A stretch of DNA of 64,000 bases from Diabrotica undecimpunctata (GCF_040954645.1 NC_092804.1:41321753-41385752); one strand, 5' to 3'. Shown: positions 33,513-45,964, counted from the stretch's first letter. Notes: a model not told the origin generated them from the sequence alone. Program-made: numbers and translations.

Positions 33513-35188
33513 TGATTATTAGAATTGTCAGATTGTATCTGACCACTTGGATCTGATGTCCTATGTCTTTCCCTACTATGACTTCTACTCACATTTTCCT
33601 GCCTTGTACGATTTCGTTCCCTGTCTTCGCAGCTTCTATTCCTTCGAACACAATTTACCTGTCTGTTATAGTTAGGTCGCTCTGTATTTCTTCTATTGTT
33701 AAAATCTTGTCTATTATTATTAGTACTGTTATTAAAATGTTGTCTATTATAATTAGTATTATTATTAAAATTTTGTCTATTATAACTAGTATTATTATTA
33801 AAGTTCTGTCTATTTGGATTAGTGTTAGTATTATTAAAATTTTGTAAATTATCACCATACCTAGTATTATTGTTATATGATTGTCTATATTGTTGATTAT
33901 CATTTTTATTATATTGAAAAGTATTGTTGTTTTTTCTGTTGTTATTATTACTTGTCATATTGCCTCTTTGTATTCTTTGAATAAAATTAATAAAACTATC
34001 TATTGTTTGAATATTTTGTACAGTTACGGTTTGCACAACATCAGCATCAAAATGTCTAGATACATTTAAGACTGTTTCATCCTCTCTAAGTGGTGGTTCT
34101 AAATATTTTGCAACTGTTATCAATTTCAATGCATAATCTACCATATTTGATTTTAAATTTTGATTATACTTTCCAAAATATAGAATTTCTCTAAACTTGG
34201 CTTGCTCTAATTCACCCCAATAATAATTTAAAAATTTATTTTCAAATGTTTGAAAATTATCTAAATCATTCTCAATACTAGCAAACCAAGTTGCTGCATT
34301 GTCATTTAATGTCACTCTAATATAATCTTTAATATCATTAATATTATTCACAAATCTTAATTTATGTTTTAAACTATTTATGTATACTCTAGGATGCAAA
34401 TTTTTTATATTACCAGAGAATTTAATCCCAGTCTCATTTGTTAAATTTAAGTAAGGTCTCCCTATGTCTCTCATTTGTGAAATATCATCTATTCTCTGTT
34501 CCACATTTCTTATTTGATTACTATTTATTTGGATATTTTGTTGTATATTGTCTAATTTTTCTTCTGTGTTTCTCCTGTCTTCGTTAATTTTTACTTCTAA
34601 GTTACATTTCTGTAACTCTATTTTCTGTTCTATATCTATCTTATTATCTTGAATAATCCTCTTTACTTCTGTCCTCTCATTGTCTATCCTTTTCTTGTAG
34701 TCATTCCGTATACTTTTTATTTCATTTGCTACTTTTTTCTCTGCAGCTTCAAGTTTTTTATCCATTTGTTTTACAATTTTATTATTATTATCTTCTATTT
34801 TCTTTTCTAATTTTCTATAATTCTCTTCCAATTTCTGTTCCATTTTTTTCATGTCTTCTTTGACTTCTTTTGAATTCTCTTCCAATTTTTTTATGTCTTC
34901 TTTGATTTCTTTTGAATTCTCTTCCATTTTTTTCGTATTCTCTTCCATTTTCTGTTCCATTTTTTTCATGTCTTCTTTGATTTCTTTTGAATTCTCTTCC
35001 ATTGTCTTGTTCATCTGCATCATTAATGACATCAAAGCTGCCATATTGACATTTTCCTCTCTTTCTGGATTCATTTCTGCAGTATCTTGTGGAACTTGAA
35101 CTAAACTCTCCTCTTGTATAGGTTGTGTTTCTACTTCCACATCTTCTTCATTCTTTTTGCTTCTTGTACCTTTCTTTCCTTGAGACAT
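33497..35188 (-). CDS. gag: Gag structural protein
   Basis: 563 codons from MSQGKKGTRSKKNEEDVEVE. Residues 55-240 are a long charged coiled coil made of near-repeats such as EENSKEIKEDMKKMEQKMEE. The capsid-like part, residues about 250-400, includes IRVTLNDNAATWFASIENDL and KFLNYYWGELEQAKFREILY, which resembles the Gypsy-type retrotransposon Gag core. The C-terminus has Asn-rich repeats (NRQNFNNNTSY, repeated about five times) and an Arg/Ser-rich tail (RSCEDRERNRTRQENVSRSH). No CCHC zinc knuckle is visible; the Arg-rich tail may take over RNA binding. The start is the first ATG after the primer site, and its leader is 144 bases long. Confidence 0.9.
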   Translation of the reverse strand: MSQGKKGTRSKKNEEDVEVETQPIQEESLVQVPQDTAEMNPEREENVNMAALMSLMMQMNKTMEENSKEIKEDMKKMEQKMEENTKKMEENSKEIKEDIKKLEENSKEVKEDMKKMEQKLEENYRKLEKKIEDNNNKIVKQMDKKLEAAEKKVANEIKSIRNDYKKRIDNERTEVKRIIQDNKIDIEQKIELQKCNLEVKINEDRRNTEEKLDNIQQNIQINSNQIRNVEQRIDDISQMRDIGRPYLNLTNETGIKFSGNIKNLHPRVYINSLKHKLRFVNNINDIKDYIRVTLNDNAATWFASIENDLDNFQTFENKFLNYYWGELEQAKFREILYFGKYNQNLKSNMVDYALKLITVAKYLEPPLREDETVLNVSRHFDADVVQTVTVQNIQTIDSFINFIQRIQRGNMTSNNNNRKNNNTFQYNKNDNQQYRQSYNNNTRYGDNLQNFNNTNTNPNRQNFNNNTSYNRQNFNNNTNYNRQHFNNSTNNNRQDFNNRRNTERPNYNRQVNCVRRNRSCEDRERNRTRQENVSRSHSRERHRTSDPSGQIQSDNSNNQNFVQ

Positions 35189-35310
35189 TTTGAGACTTTA
35201 CTTGTTCAAATATAATTAAAAATAAAATCTATAATTTTTTCTTTCTACTGATAATTAATTTAATTATATGAGAGCACTTATCTTCCCAAACTAATTCTTT
35301 TAAATAGAGA

Positions 35311-35329
35311 GCCACCGCGTTGGGTGCCA
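35311..35329 (-). promoter_or_regulatory. Primer-binding site, tRNA-Lys-like
   Basis: Three bases inside the 5' LTR the minus strand reads TGGCACCCAACGCGGTGGC. It resembles TGGCGCCCAACGTGGGGC, the complement of the tRNA-Lys 3' end, with three differences (A for G at position 5, C for T, T for G). An exact match to the latter lies at 1801-1818 in the same window. Confidence 0.7.
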
Positions 35330-35332
35330 AAT

Positions 35333-37340
<2,008 letters not shown>

Positions 37341-38140
37341 AGATACATATTGTTACATAAAAAAAATATTTTTTACAATCTGGTATATAGTTTAGTCATT
37401 TTAAGATAACTTAATAAAGACTGTAAATTTGAAGTTAGTATAACTTTTTAAATTATCACTAAGGGCACACGCGATTCTTTCGTTTTGGTACACTGAACAC
37501 TCAATAATTATATGTTTCACTGACAACTGAGTGTTGCACTTGATACACATCGGAGCAGCCTCCTGGTTGAAGATATGCTTGTGTGTAAGGAAAGTATGTC
37601 CTATTCGGAGTCGGTTGATGATGGATTCTATATGTGTAAAATAACCGTTGGGGTTCCACTGTAATATAAATGTGCTGGCCATTAACTCTGTATGTGTTAA
37701 ATATTTATTGTTGATAACTTGATTCTTAGTCAGTTTCGTCAGTAGAAGAAGGACTGTTGAGAAGCAGTTTCTTCTTCAATCTGGTGATATTGTTTTTTAC
37801 AGTTTTATTTTGTATTTGAGAATATATAAAGTTTAAAATTTCTTTTATTTCTTGGCTTTCATTTTAATAATTTTTAACAATGTGTTCAGGATGTTTTGAG
37901 TGAAGGGAATTTGCCAGAAAATAACATATTTCATGAAAAGTAAGTGTAAAGAAAGGGTTTCTATTTTCAATTTTTTCTTTAATTTGATTTAGAATAATTA
38001 GAATATCTTCTTGGGTTTTAGGCTTTTTCTTAGGTTTTTGAGTATCGGGAGGAGGTGGGACATTTTCAAGAATTTCAGGAGAGGATATTTGTCTTTTAGT
38101 TGCAGGAGTAATTTCAGTGGTTTTTCTATCGCTTTGAATT
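37341..38140 (-). pseudogene. I/Jockey-type LINE remnant: ORF1 tail fused to ORF2 end
   Basis: The upstream part (38.13 to 37.72 kb, minus) reads an ORF1-like C-terminus: TPATKRQISSPEILENVPPP, a Lys-rich run, then ENRNPFFTLTFHEICYFLAN and ITRLKKKLLLNSPSS. Directly after it (37,682-37,401) is the extreme C-terminus of ORF2: INRLRIGHTFLTHKHIFNQE and CIKCNTQLSVKHIIIECSVY, the post-RNase-H Cys/His block of I- and Jockey-clade proteins. Endonuclease, RT and RNase H are missing, so the copy has lost about 3 kb internally. Confidence 0.7.
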
Positions 38141-38144
38141 AATA

Positions 38145-38415
38145 AGGAATTATACTAACTATCAAAAGAAGAAAACTTGAGTACTTGGGCCATGTTATGA
38201 GAAAGCAAAGATACTCATTATTGCAACTTGTTAGGCAAGGCAAAATTCGAGGAAAACGAAATGTGGGAACACGAAGAATATCGTGGCTTAAGAACTTGAG
38301 AGAATTTTTTGAATGCAGTAGTGCCGAACTATTTGGAGCGGCAGTCAACACGCTCCGCATAGCCATGATGATTTCCAACCTTCAATAGAAGATGGAACTT
38401 AAAGAAGAAGAATAA
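38145..38415 (+). mobile_element. RTE-like LINE 3' end (copy B)
   Basis: Open frame reading LEYLGHVMRKQRYSLLQLVR, GKRNVGTRRISWLKNLREFF and a final hydrophobic helix before TAG at 38386-38388. It then ends in GGAACTTAAAGAAGAAGAA, a triplet-type tail. It corresponds to the fragment at 176-385 and extends it at the N-terminus. Only the last roughly 80 codons remain. Confidence 0.75.
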
Positions 38416-39458
38416 TTTAACACAGCATTTATTAAATCTAAGTTTGCCGGGTCTGCTAGTACACTATAGATAAATATAACAAAAAATCCCAGATATAAAC
38501 ATATACAATTTTTTTAACAAAAAAACTAAATTCAGATGTACGTAAAAATATTGAAACTCACAGGGTAATATATATAACATATATATTCATTTTGAATATA
38601 TATGTGTATATATACACGATATCACTCACTTTTGTAAAGCAGTTTACTTTACTATTTTATTTCATCAATTTCAGTAAATGAATCTATTTGTTGCTGATAA
38701 TAAATCAGTTTTTTAAAATAAACCGAAAACGGTTTACCAGTAGATATTATACAAATAACAAAAGTTTCATTTTATATTTAAAATAAACAAATACAATATT
38801 TATATAATTGTAAATGGAAATTTTTGCTGACAAGTAAATAATAAATGGAAAATCAGGAAGTATTTTAAATAATATAAATAAAAAATTACTAAATTTAAAA
38901 TAACAAGTAAATTATTCAATAAATATTAAAAAGTTATATTAGCGTTACCCGTTGCTACATTTTAGTTACGTCTCGACAGTCATCCTCTTCTTCGTTCTTA
39001 GAACATAAAATTTTCGGTAGCCGTCTTTTATGACTCATTTATCATAGATAATAAAATTGTTTTATTTTTGCTTAAATGTTGTCTATTACGCCAAGATTTA
39101 CTTTATGTGTTGCCCTAATATGTTCATTATTTTCTTTATCGAACTTGGTTAGAATTGCAAAACAATTTCTGAACTATAAAGTTCAAATTAAAGTTTTGGT
39201 TATCTCAACTAAGGCAAATCTTTGTAGTTTTTAGGGGCATCAGTAAAGTAATCATTAAAAAATCGTTGCAAATTTTTTATAAACTTATTATAAATGTAAA
39301 TATTTGATAAACACTAAAACGCCATCTGGTATCTAGGTTAATTGATTTTTCAACAATCACATAATCCTCACTTTTATACAAAAACTTTTAAAAAAATTTT
39401 TACTTTAGCATTTTTGTTTTTTTGTTGAAACAAATTTTTTTTAATTTACAAATGTTTG
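38416..39458. other. no gene recognised
   Basis: AT-rich, no domains; includes a short ATATATATTCATTTTGAATATATAT hairpin near 38575. Confidence 0.4.
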
Positions 39459-39501
39459 TATTTTGAGAACGATTTCCGAAGTGGAAATTGAAACGTCAAT
39501 A
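39459..39501 (+). ncRNA. hammerhead-like motif 5
   Basis: TATT stem I strand 39459-39462; core TTGAGAA 39463-39469; extra C; stem II GATTTCC/GGAAATT (one G-T pair); GAAA 39490-39493; CG; T39496 C39497; AATA return strand. Core positions 3 and 8 are U and A rather than C and G. It is followed by a repeat tail, GGCTTATTCCCATTTAAAT, shared with the hairpin at 1.2 kb. Confidence 0.5.
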
Positions 39502-39545
39502 AACGTACTTTAACCTTTAATTGTGGCTTATTCCCATTTAAATAG
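39502..39545 (+). repeat. tail repeat shared with the 1.2-kb hairpin
   Basis: ACTTTAACCTTTAATTGTGG and the following TTATTCCCATTTAAAT match 1254-1292 nearly base for base. No protein-coding part of the parent element is visible nearby. Confidence 0.7.
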
Positions 39546-40489
39546 TAATTACTTTAATAAATGAAATGAAAAAATTGATGTTACTTATGATTTTGGAGCA
39601 GGCCTTGTAAAACACTTTGTCTCCACATAGCTTCAACTAGGCAAAACACTTTATCCTAACACCTTTTCGAATGGTAGATATATTTATATTTAATATATAC
39701 CAAACACTTCAAAAACACTTAACTTGTTACAAAGTTTACTATACTATAAAATAATTACACCCTTAAAAGCAAATGGGTACCTACGACTTGCTAGGTACTC
39801 TAATAAAATAATATTTTTCTTGAAAAATCCCTTATTTTTAAATTCAGGTTCTAGTGGGAAAGCCCAGATAGAAAATATCTATATAATAAGCTAGTTTATA
39901 TCCAAGTTATAAAATTCCAACTAAGAAAGGAACAATTAAAATTTTTATATAATTTTGTTATAAAATATGCAAAATAAATGTGTTTAGCTTAAATATGCAA
40001 TGTTGTTTGAAATGAGCAAAAATATGTAATATGTGCATGCACATGCGCTTTGCATATATTCCACTCTCTAGTACAGCTTATTTCAAATCGAGTGGCGAGC
40101 CCTTCCACGAAATAGTTAATGGCGCAAACAATAGAATATCTATGATCAGACCCATACAGTGGCGTTGCAATATTAAACAAATTAAATTATTTGAAAGCAC
40201 ACTAATTACAAAATTATTACTTACCTAAATAATAAATGGAGTTTGATTGTACATAGATTGTTTTATAGATACCAAACTTTTTGTTATAACATCTATAATA
40301 ATTGATACTCTATAAAGTTTGGTAAAAGTTAATTTAGTATCAGTTACCTTAAAACCGTAATTATAACTTACCTATTCGTTAAGGACATACAAAGAACTGA
40401 TACGAATTATTTCCGAGAATTTCTAGTCACTGCATTTCAAACGAGTTCGTAATTTAGTCTCATTATGTTGTCGAGTCTCAATAAGAAAG
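39546..40489. other. no gene recognised
   Basis: AT-rich, short frames only. Confidence 0.4.
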
Positions 40490-41263
40490 GTGCTACTACG
40501 CGTATTAGAACTATTTTATAGAATGGAGATGGTTAAGTGTAGTACTAGTAAACAGATCAAATTGACACCAGAATCCAAAGAAATAGTTTACAATGTATTT
40601 AAATATATGCAAATACTATTTCCTGAAGATAATCGAACCAGTATTATACGTGTGAGTGAAGCTACAGGAGTATCTTTACGTACAGTAAAGAGGATCATAA
40701 AACAAGAGAGTATGTTAACAAATGCAGAGTCAAATTTCCTGCTAAAAGGAAAGCAACCATAACAGACTTGAGGGAGTATGACCAACAGTTCATTAGAAAT
40801 ACCATTCATTGATTTCATGAGACTGAACGTTGTCGTGTATCATTGAAGCTTTTGCAGAAAAGGCTTGAAGATGTGTACGAGTGGACTGGAAGTGTTAGTT
40901 TTCTCTGCAGAATTGTGAAAGGTTTGGGATTTAAATGAAAGAAAACGAAAGATAATCGACGTTTATTAATTAAACGGAATTATATTCGTGCTTTACGCAT
41001 TAAATATTTGGACAAAATTAAATATTACAGAAGCGAAGGCAAGTCAATTGTATATGTTGATGAAACCTATGCACATACAGGATACACTACCCCAAATAGC
41101 TGGACAGTTGACAGTGGCAAAGGATTGTTCAAAAATATTGAAAAACAAAAATAAACAAACAAAAGGAAGTAGGTTGATTATCGTGAAGTGTACTGAAGAA
41201 TTAAGGATTGATTTAAATGATTTTAGTGACGATGACAGTGCATCTGATTATGAAAGTGAATAA
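40490..41263 (+). pseudogene. IS630/Tc1-superfamily transposase with internal deletion
   Basis: An N-terminal HTH region (KEIVYNVFKYM, then EATGVSLRTVKRIIKQES at 40.66 kb) is followed, after a frame change near 40,750, by ECRV-like SLKLLQKRLEDVYEWTGS, LLIKRNYIRALRIKYLDKIK and SIVYVDETYAHTGYTTPNSW. That last block carries the first catalytic Asp and Glu-Thr. The middle and end of the catalytic domain are gone: the frame passes quickly to an acidic C-terminus DLNDFSDDDSASDYESE and stop at 41263. That acidic end is typical of this insect transposase family, so the gap is an internal deletion. The fragment at 61.2 kb is a related N-terminus. Confidence 0.7.
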
Positions 41264-41506
41264 TGTAATTTAACATTACGATGTACCTATGTAACCTATG
41301 TGAATATAAGTTTTCCAAACTGTCCTGTATGAATGTATGTTTTTTTTTACTTTATTACAATCATTTCGTATATTCTTCTATTTAACTTTGTGACGTTTAA
41401 GTGCGTAATAATATAAATAATAAAGGTTTTAAAGTTAAAACAATATTTGTAATTAATATTTATTAATACTGTAATCTGTAATACGTATCTATGGTTTCAC
41501 ATACAG

Positions 41507-41509
<3 letters not shown>

Positions 41510-41560
<51 letters not shown>
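41510..41560. repeat. (TA)n microsatellite
   Basis: About 25 TA units immediately beyond the 3' end of the minus-oriented PLE. Confidence 0.95.
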
Positions 41561-41561
<1 letters not shown>

Positions 41562-41617
41562 CTGTTTTGGATGGGTTGGAGTCAATAAAAGGGATATTGG
41601 TTAACTATTTTTTTATT

Positions 41618-41655
41618 CTCGAGCTTTCAATTGTGTTTACAATTATTATCAAGAG
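41618..41655 (-). ncRNA. hammerhead-like motif 6
   Basis: Minus strand: CTC stem I; core TTGATAA; extra T; stem II AATTGT/ACAATT with AAAC loop; GAAA; GC; T, C; GAG return. U3/A8 version of the core. Confidence 0.5.
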
Positions 41656-42132
41656 CTAAAAAAGACAAAATACTTACAAGGTTGAACTAAAAAGAAAAAA
41701 CAATTTTTGTTAACTTACCAAATAAAAATTAGTTTAGTAAGTAAAAATTACTGCTAATACATCTTCAAAATATTTAATATAAAAATGCTTTAATCCAATA
41801 AATGTTTCTCCGAAAATTTTTATAATTTTGAAAACATTTTTTTAATACAAAAATAATTGAATTTATAAATAAGTTCAAATAGCAACCAATTACAAATAGC
41901 CTCAATGCCATAAATGCCAACATAAAATTTTTATTTTTGACAATTATATTGCCAAAAGTAAAATTTCGTTTAAACATTCTTTTTTGTTTAGTAACAAAAA
42001 GAAGAAGATTTATTCACCGTTAACAGATGTCTGAAAGAATGTAACAGATATATGGAGAATTAAATATGACATTTTACAAGTTTTATATATAAATCATAAA
42101 GAAAGAATATAATTATAAATTTTGCTTAAATT

Positions 42133-42580
42133 TTAAATTTCTGATCTTTTGTTTAAATTATTATCACTTTTGCTAATACAAACCATTTCCAAAAAAGTCC
42201 TTTTAAATTTATTACTTTCACTACATAAAATTTTAATGTTATCAAAATCCATAATATGGTCTTTATCGATTACATGCTCTGCCAAAGCACAAGATGGTTT
42301 TTTAATTCAGCAATCACTTTTGTGAGAAATAATGCGATTTGAAAGATTTCTTCCGGTCTCACCAATATATTCAGCCTCACACTGAGTACACCTAATGCTG
42401 TATACTAAATTCGTTTTTTCAAATTTGTCTATAGGATATTTAGTTTTAGAATATAAAGATGAAATAGTTTTGATGTTCTTTGTTGCTATTTTTATATTGT
42501 CAATAACCTTTAGTGTTTGTATTAATTTAGGTGTTAATGATGGTATAAAAGGTAGTGAAAAGAATTACTGGATATTAGTG
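42133..42580 (-). pseudogene. PLE GIY-YIG endonuclease domain (one in-frame stop)
   Basis: Reads FFSLPFIPSLTPKLIQTLKV (linker), SSLYSKTKYPIDKFEKTNLV, YSIRCTQCEAEYIGETGRNL (Cys pair and YIG), SNRIISHKSDC, an in-frame TGA, then KKPSCALAEHVIDKDHIMDF and FKRTFLEMVCISKSDNNLNK before the stop. All nuclease landmarks are present except for the single TGA. RT is absent. Confidence 0.8.
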
Positions 42581-42668
42581 ACTGTCAATATAAACAAACA
42601 ACACAGTTTATTAGGGTTGCAGTCATTAAATTGGCCGGGATGTTAATGGAACACTCTTATGACTTTTT

Positions 42669-42706
42669 GTCTAGCTTTCGGAATGGTTTTATTCCTTTTT
42701 CAAGAC
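42669..42706 (-). ncRNA. hammerhead-like motif 7 (left arm)
   Basis: Inverted duplicate of the motif at 43222-43259, same sequence. Confidence 0.45.
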
Positions 42707-43221
42707 ACTGTAATAAGAAAAAGTGTAAGTATTTATAAAATATCACAAATCTTCAGTGCAACTAGTCCAGTAAGTAACAAAACATCAGTAGAAAAAACAT
42801 CCAAAATAAAATTAATATCTACCTGCACCCGTACCCACACAAATTACAGTTATATGCATAACATGTTGCATACCATTAAGACAGGTTTAAAAATTAAAAT
42901 CACCTAAGATGGGCCTCCAGTATTTCTTAAAAAGAAATATGATATTAAGTACACCTAATTACTTTTTAATCATAGGATTTTTTCTTTTTGTTCTCTATGT
43001 GCCAGAGTTAAAACACACCAGTAAAAGATGACAACAAAATTTTTACTATTTTTACCTAAATTTTAAAGAATTTTAAAATGTATTTTGTCCACTATTTTAT
43101 ATTTTATGTGTGTGTTACTAATGTTGAGTGTCTATGCTTTTATAAATAATCTCAACGACTAGTAAGTTGCACTGAAGATTTGTGATATTTTATAAATATT
43201 TACACTTTTTCTTATTACAGT

Positions 43222-43259
43222 GTCTTGAAAAAGGAATAAAACCATTCCGAAAGCTAGAC
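43222..43259 (+). ncRNA. hammerhead-like motif 8 (right arm)
   Basis: GTC stem I; core TTGAAAA 43225-43231; extra A; stem II GGAAT/ATTCC; GAAA 43249-43252; GC; T43255 A43256; GAC return. U3/A8 core version. Confidence 0.5.
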
Positions 43260-43331
43260 AAAAAGTCATAAGAGTGTTTCATTAACATTCCGACCAATTT
43301 TCTGACTGCAACCCTAATAAACTGTGTTGTT

Positions 43332-43333
<2 letters not shown>

Positions 43334-43382
<49 letters not shown>
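43334..43382. repeat. (TA)n microsatellite
   Basis: About 24 TA units abutting the right arm of the palindrome. Confidence 0.95.
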
Positions 43383-43385
<3 letters not shown>

Positions 43386-44233
43386 ATATTATAATAATAT
43401 GGATTAAAATGTAGTACAATATTGCCAAAAATATAATCTAATATCATTGTTTCATAAATTGGGTCTACCTATCTTTAACAATTTGATTTCAATCATAAGT
43501 ATTTTTTGGAACGCCACTGTTTTGTTTGGTGAGGCTTACCTGGTCCTAGAAATTTCCGCCACTACAGTTGAAACTTACTCTAATCAGTGTGCTAAGTGGC
43601 GAGCGTTTATAATAAGTAACGTTAGCAGTAGACTATAAAAAGGAATTATAATCTTTGGTAAAGCACAAATGGCAAAGTGATAATAATAAAAAAAAGTCAT
43701 TTCCATCGTATAAAAATAAAGGTAAAACAAAAACCAATATCAGGCTGATCAATAAGACTCATTCGTTATGATTTCTCTGAAAGATTTCGAAGTTAAAAGA
43801 ACCTAACCGCGTTTCATTAGGACCTGTGTGTATAAAATATGTCGGCGAGAAAGTTCGACGAAGGTAAAACCTGGGGATTATAGTTATTAAGTAGATCTTT
43901 TACCGCAACCGTGCCTTTCACGCCTGATTGAGATTGAAAGCAACTGACAGACAAGCCGTCTTTCCTGATGCTTATAGATAAGAAAAGTCCGTATCCTAAA
44001 ATATTAATACATATACGTCGAGCGAAAAAATACTGGAATATTTAATGTCGAGTAACGATGCTTTTGGAAACTTTTTCTTTTACAGGTAGCTAAAAGTAAA
44101 AGAAAATATTATATGAGAATTTATTGTAAAATCCTTAAAGTTCTTATTGAGACACTTATTTTAACTTAACTAATCCAATACCAATAATCAAACCAAGCAC
44201 GGTACAAGTAGATGTGTTAAAATTTAAGTAGAT
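43383..44233. other. no gene recognised
   Basis: No supportable gene up to the target duplication of the next LINE copy. Confidence 0.4.
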
Positions 44234-44244
44234 AATGCCATATC

Positions 44245-44656
44245 ATAATATAATAAACAGAGGATGTTTCGAAAATAAAATATTAAAGTAAAATACTAAA
44301 ATACTAATATATGGAGCGGTAAATGGCAATGGAGTGAGAAGTACGATACAGCTTCGAACTTTATAGAAAATACTAGGAACCAGATATCGTAAAATATATT
44401 AAGATAGGACGTCTGAGGTTGATAGGACATGTAATGCGGATAGAACAAAATTACCCAGCTAGAAAAACGCTTCTTGATTCACCCATTGGTCGGAAATGAA
44501 GGGGAAGACCCAGAACAATGTTCCTTGATTACAGCGATGAAGATATGAGAAATACGGGAATACGTGCTTGGCGGAGGAAGACGATGGATAGGAACGGCTG
44601 GCGAGAATTTCTTAAGGAGGCTGACCTATGCACGGTTGTAAGCCAGAATGATGATA
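44245..44656 (+). mobile_element. 5'-truncated RTE-like LINE, same family as 10.9 kb
   Basis: AATGCCATATC is present at 44234-44244 and 44657-44667 and brackets the copy. The plus strand aligns with the end of the 10.9-kb element: TATGGAGCGGTAAATGG, a GRLR-type block (GACGTCTGAGGTTGATAGGA), then DYSDEDMRNTGIRAWRRKTM and the end GTTGTAAGCCAGAATGATGA. It is only about 410 bases, with stops in the frame, so it is older than the 10.9-kb copy. Confidence 0.85.
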
Positions 44657-44667
44657 AATGCCATATC

Positions 44668-45360
44668 TATTTTAGTAAAATAATTTATGTATCAAAAGAG
44701 AAGTTTAAGGTCATTTGCAAATAATAAATTGGAAAATAGGGGCAAAAATACTGCTTAACATACAATAATAATAATAATACAAAATAAACATACAAATATT
44801 CAAAAAGAGAGTGTTATAAAGTAAGATAAATTATTTTTGTGAAATATTATTAAAACTAAAAGATTCGTTAAATATTTTTTTTTGACTAATAGGTACCTCC
44901 ACTTCACGGGAATAGTGAGCAATTGGTTTTCGAGACTAAATGGTAATATAATTTTAACAATTGGTAAGTTTTACAACCGTGGCCGGACAGAGCTTTCGTG
45001 GAGGAAGAGTTCTAAGTTGACTAAGCCCAGAAGGCGGACTGGGCGGAAATGTCTTCAATCCCAACATGGTGCGACTCAATGACTGATAGGGAATGATCTT
45101 AGAGGACTGTAGGATAAGTGCAAATAAGATATAACCATATAAATATATGCGTATCAACTGAGGACATGGCATAGGGCAGCACCCATCTCATTACAGAATC
45201 AAGGCTGAATGATTTCTGCTGTTGATTTAATAACAGACACGCACGGGCGGGTATCACATAATGATTCAAAAGGCCATGACACTGCAATCAGACAGGCAAG
45301 GGGAAATCGCCTGATTATCTTACGGACAGTACACTTAAAATGAAACGTAACACAAAAAGT
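44668..45360. other. no gene recognised; GC-richer repeat-like stretch from about 44,980
   Basis: 44,980-45,350 has distinctly higher GC than its surroundings and no readable domain. It may be the 5' untranslated part of the LINE fragment that follows. Confidence 0.35.
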
Positions 45361-45790
45361 AGAGATAAGATGGGATCTGGGTAGCGACCGGCGATGTTGT
45401 CATTCGGGGTTAGACAGTGTGAAATGGGCTACCGCGCAGGACAACTCAAGCAACCAAGCCAGTCGTGGTAAATAGACGTCGACAAGAGAAGGCGAAACAA
45501 AGAAGCTTTAAAGCCGAAAATCAATTACAACGGGGACATGCAATGCCAGAGGAAATTCACATAGTAGAGAAAGAACTATTAAAAGTAAATATAGACATAC
45601 GTGGTCTAGCAGAAAAACACTTGGAGATTGGAGATTTCAAGAATATTTTAAAACAAAAAACCATACTATCTACATACCAGGATCTCAAAACACAAATCAA
45701 ATGAAGTAGCCGTAATAATAAACAATAGAATATCGAAATATATTACGCAATCTTTATCCATACCCCGGAAACTTATCTGAATGAACATGA
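45361..45790 (+). pseudogene. LINE endonuclease N-terminal fragment
   Basis: EEIHIVEKELLKVNIDIRGL resembles the start of the APE-type endonuclease of RTE-like LINEs (E-x-x-x-x-N-I-D-I-x-G-L). It is followed by LEIGDFKNIL, stops, and EVAVIINNRISKYI, the second endonuclease block. The frame is broken at least twice. Catalytic His/Asp residues lie outside the retained part. Confidence 0.5.
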
Positions 45791-45964
45791 AAATCTCTCC
45801 CATCACTTTAACCTCAGTCAGTTAATAAAGAAAAATGACAGCTTATCTCGCTCACGAAAACTTTAACTAATCATTTATTTAAACACCATCTCGCGTTTTA
45901 AATAATCAAACGAAGCTTAATTCCTCAATGTCAATTCTGTCAAAAGTAATGACAATCATCCGTT

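Larger units (their letters stand above)
41561..42590 (-). mobile_element. Penelope-like element 3' part
   Basis: Minus-oriented, 5'-truncated copy: endonuclease domain (42,580-42,133), about 480 bases of 3' UTR, a hammerhead-like motif (41,655-41,618), 57 bases, then (TA)n. Its upstream side touches the left arm of another palindrome at 42,593. Confidence 0.8.
42593..43336. repeat. Palindrome of two element tails, 170-base arms
   Basis: The left arm 42593-42762 and right arm 43164-43336 are inverted copies with a few mismatches, around a 400-base non-coding loop. Each arm carries a hammerhead-like motif. The right arm ends at GTTTG followed by (TA)n. The organisation mirrors the PLE palindrome at 7.8-9.8 kb, but here no endonuclease is retained in the loop. 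Confidence 0.8.

Noticed and set aside
33563..33903. Ile/Ser-rich frames antisense and in other frames within gag
   Set aside because: Shadows of the Asn-repeat region of gag.
34851..35099. Plus-strand Phe/Ser-rich repeat protein
   Set aside because: Antisense of the gag coiled coil.
40988..41263. Independent 91-aa gene
   Set aside because: Its start is out of frame with the transposase blocks; only its acidic end is meaningful, as the transposase C-terminus.
44980..45350. tRNA or rRNA gene in the GC-richer stretch
   Set aside because: No cloverleaf or conserved rRNA block could be identified by eye.
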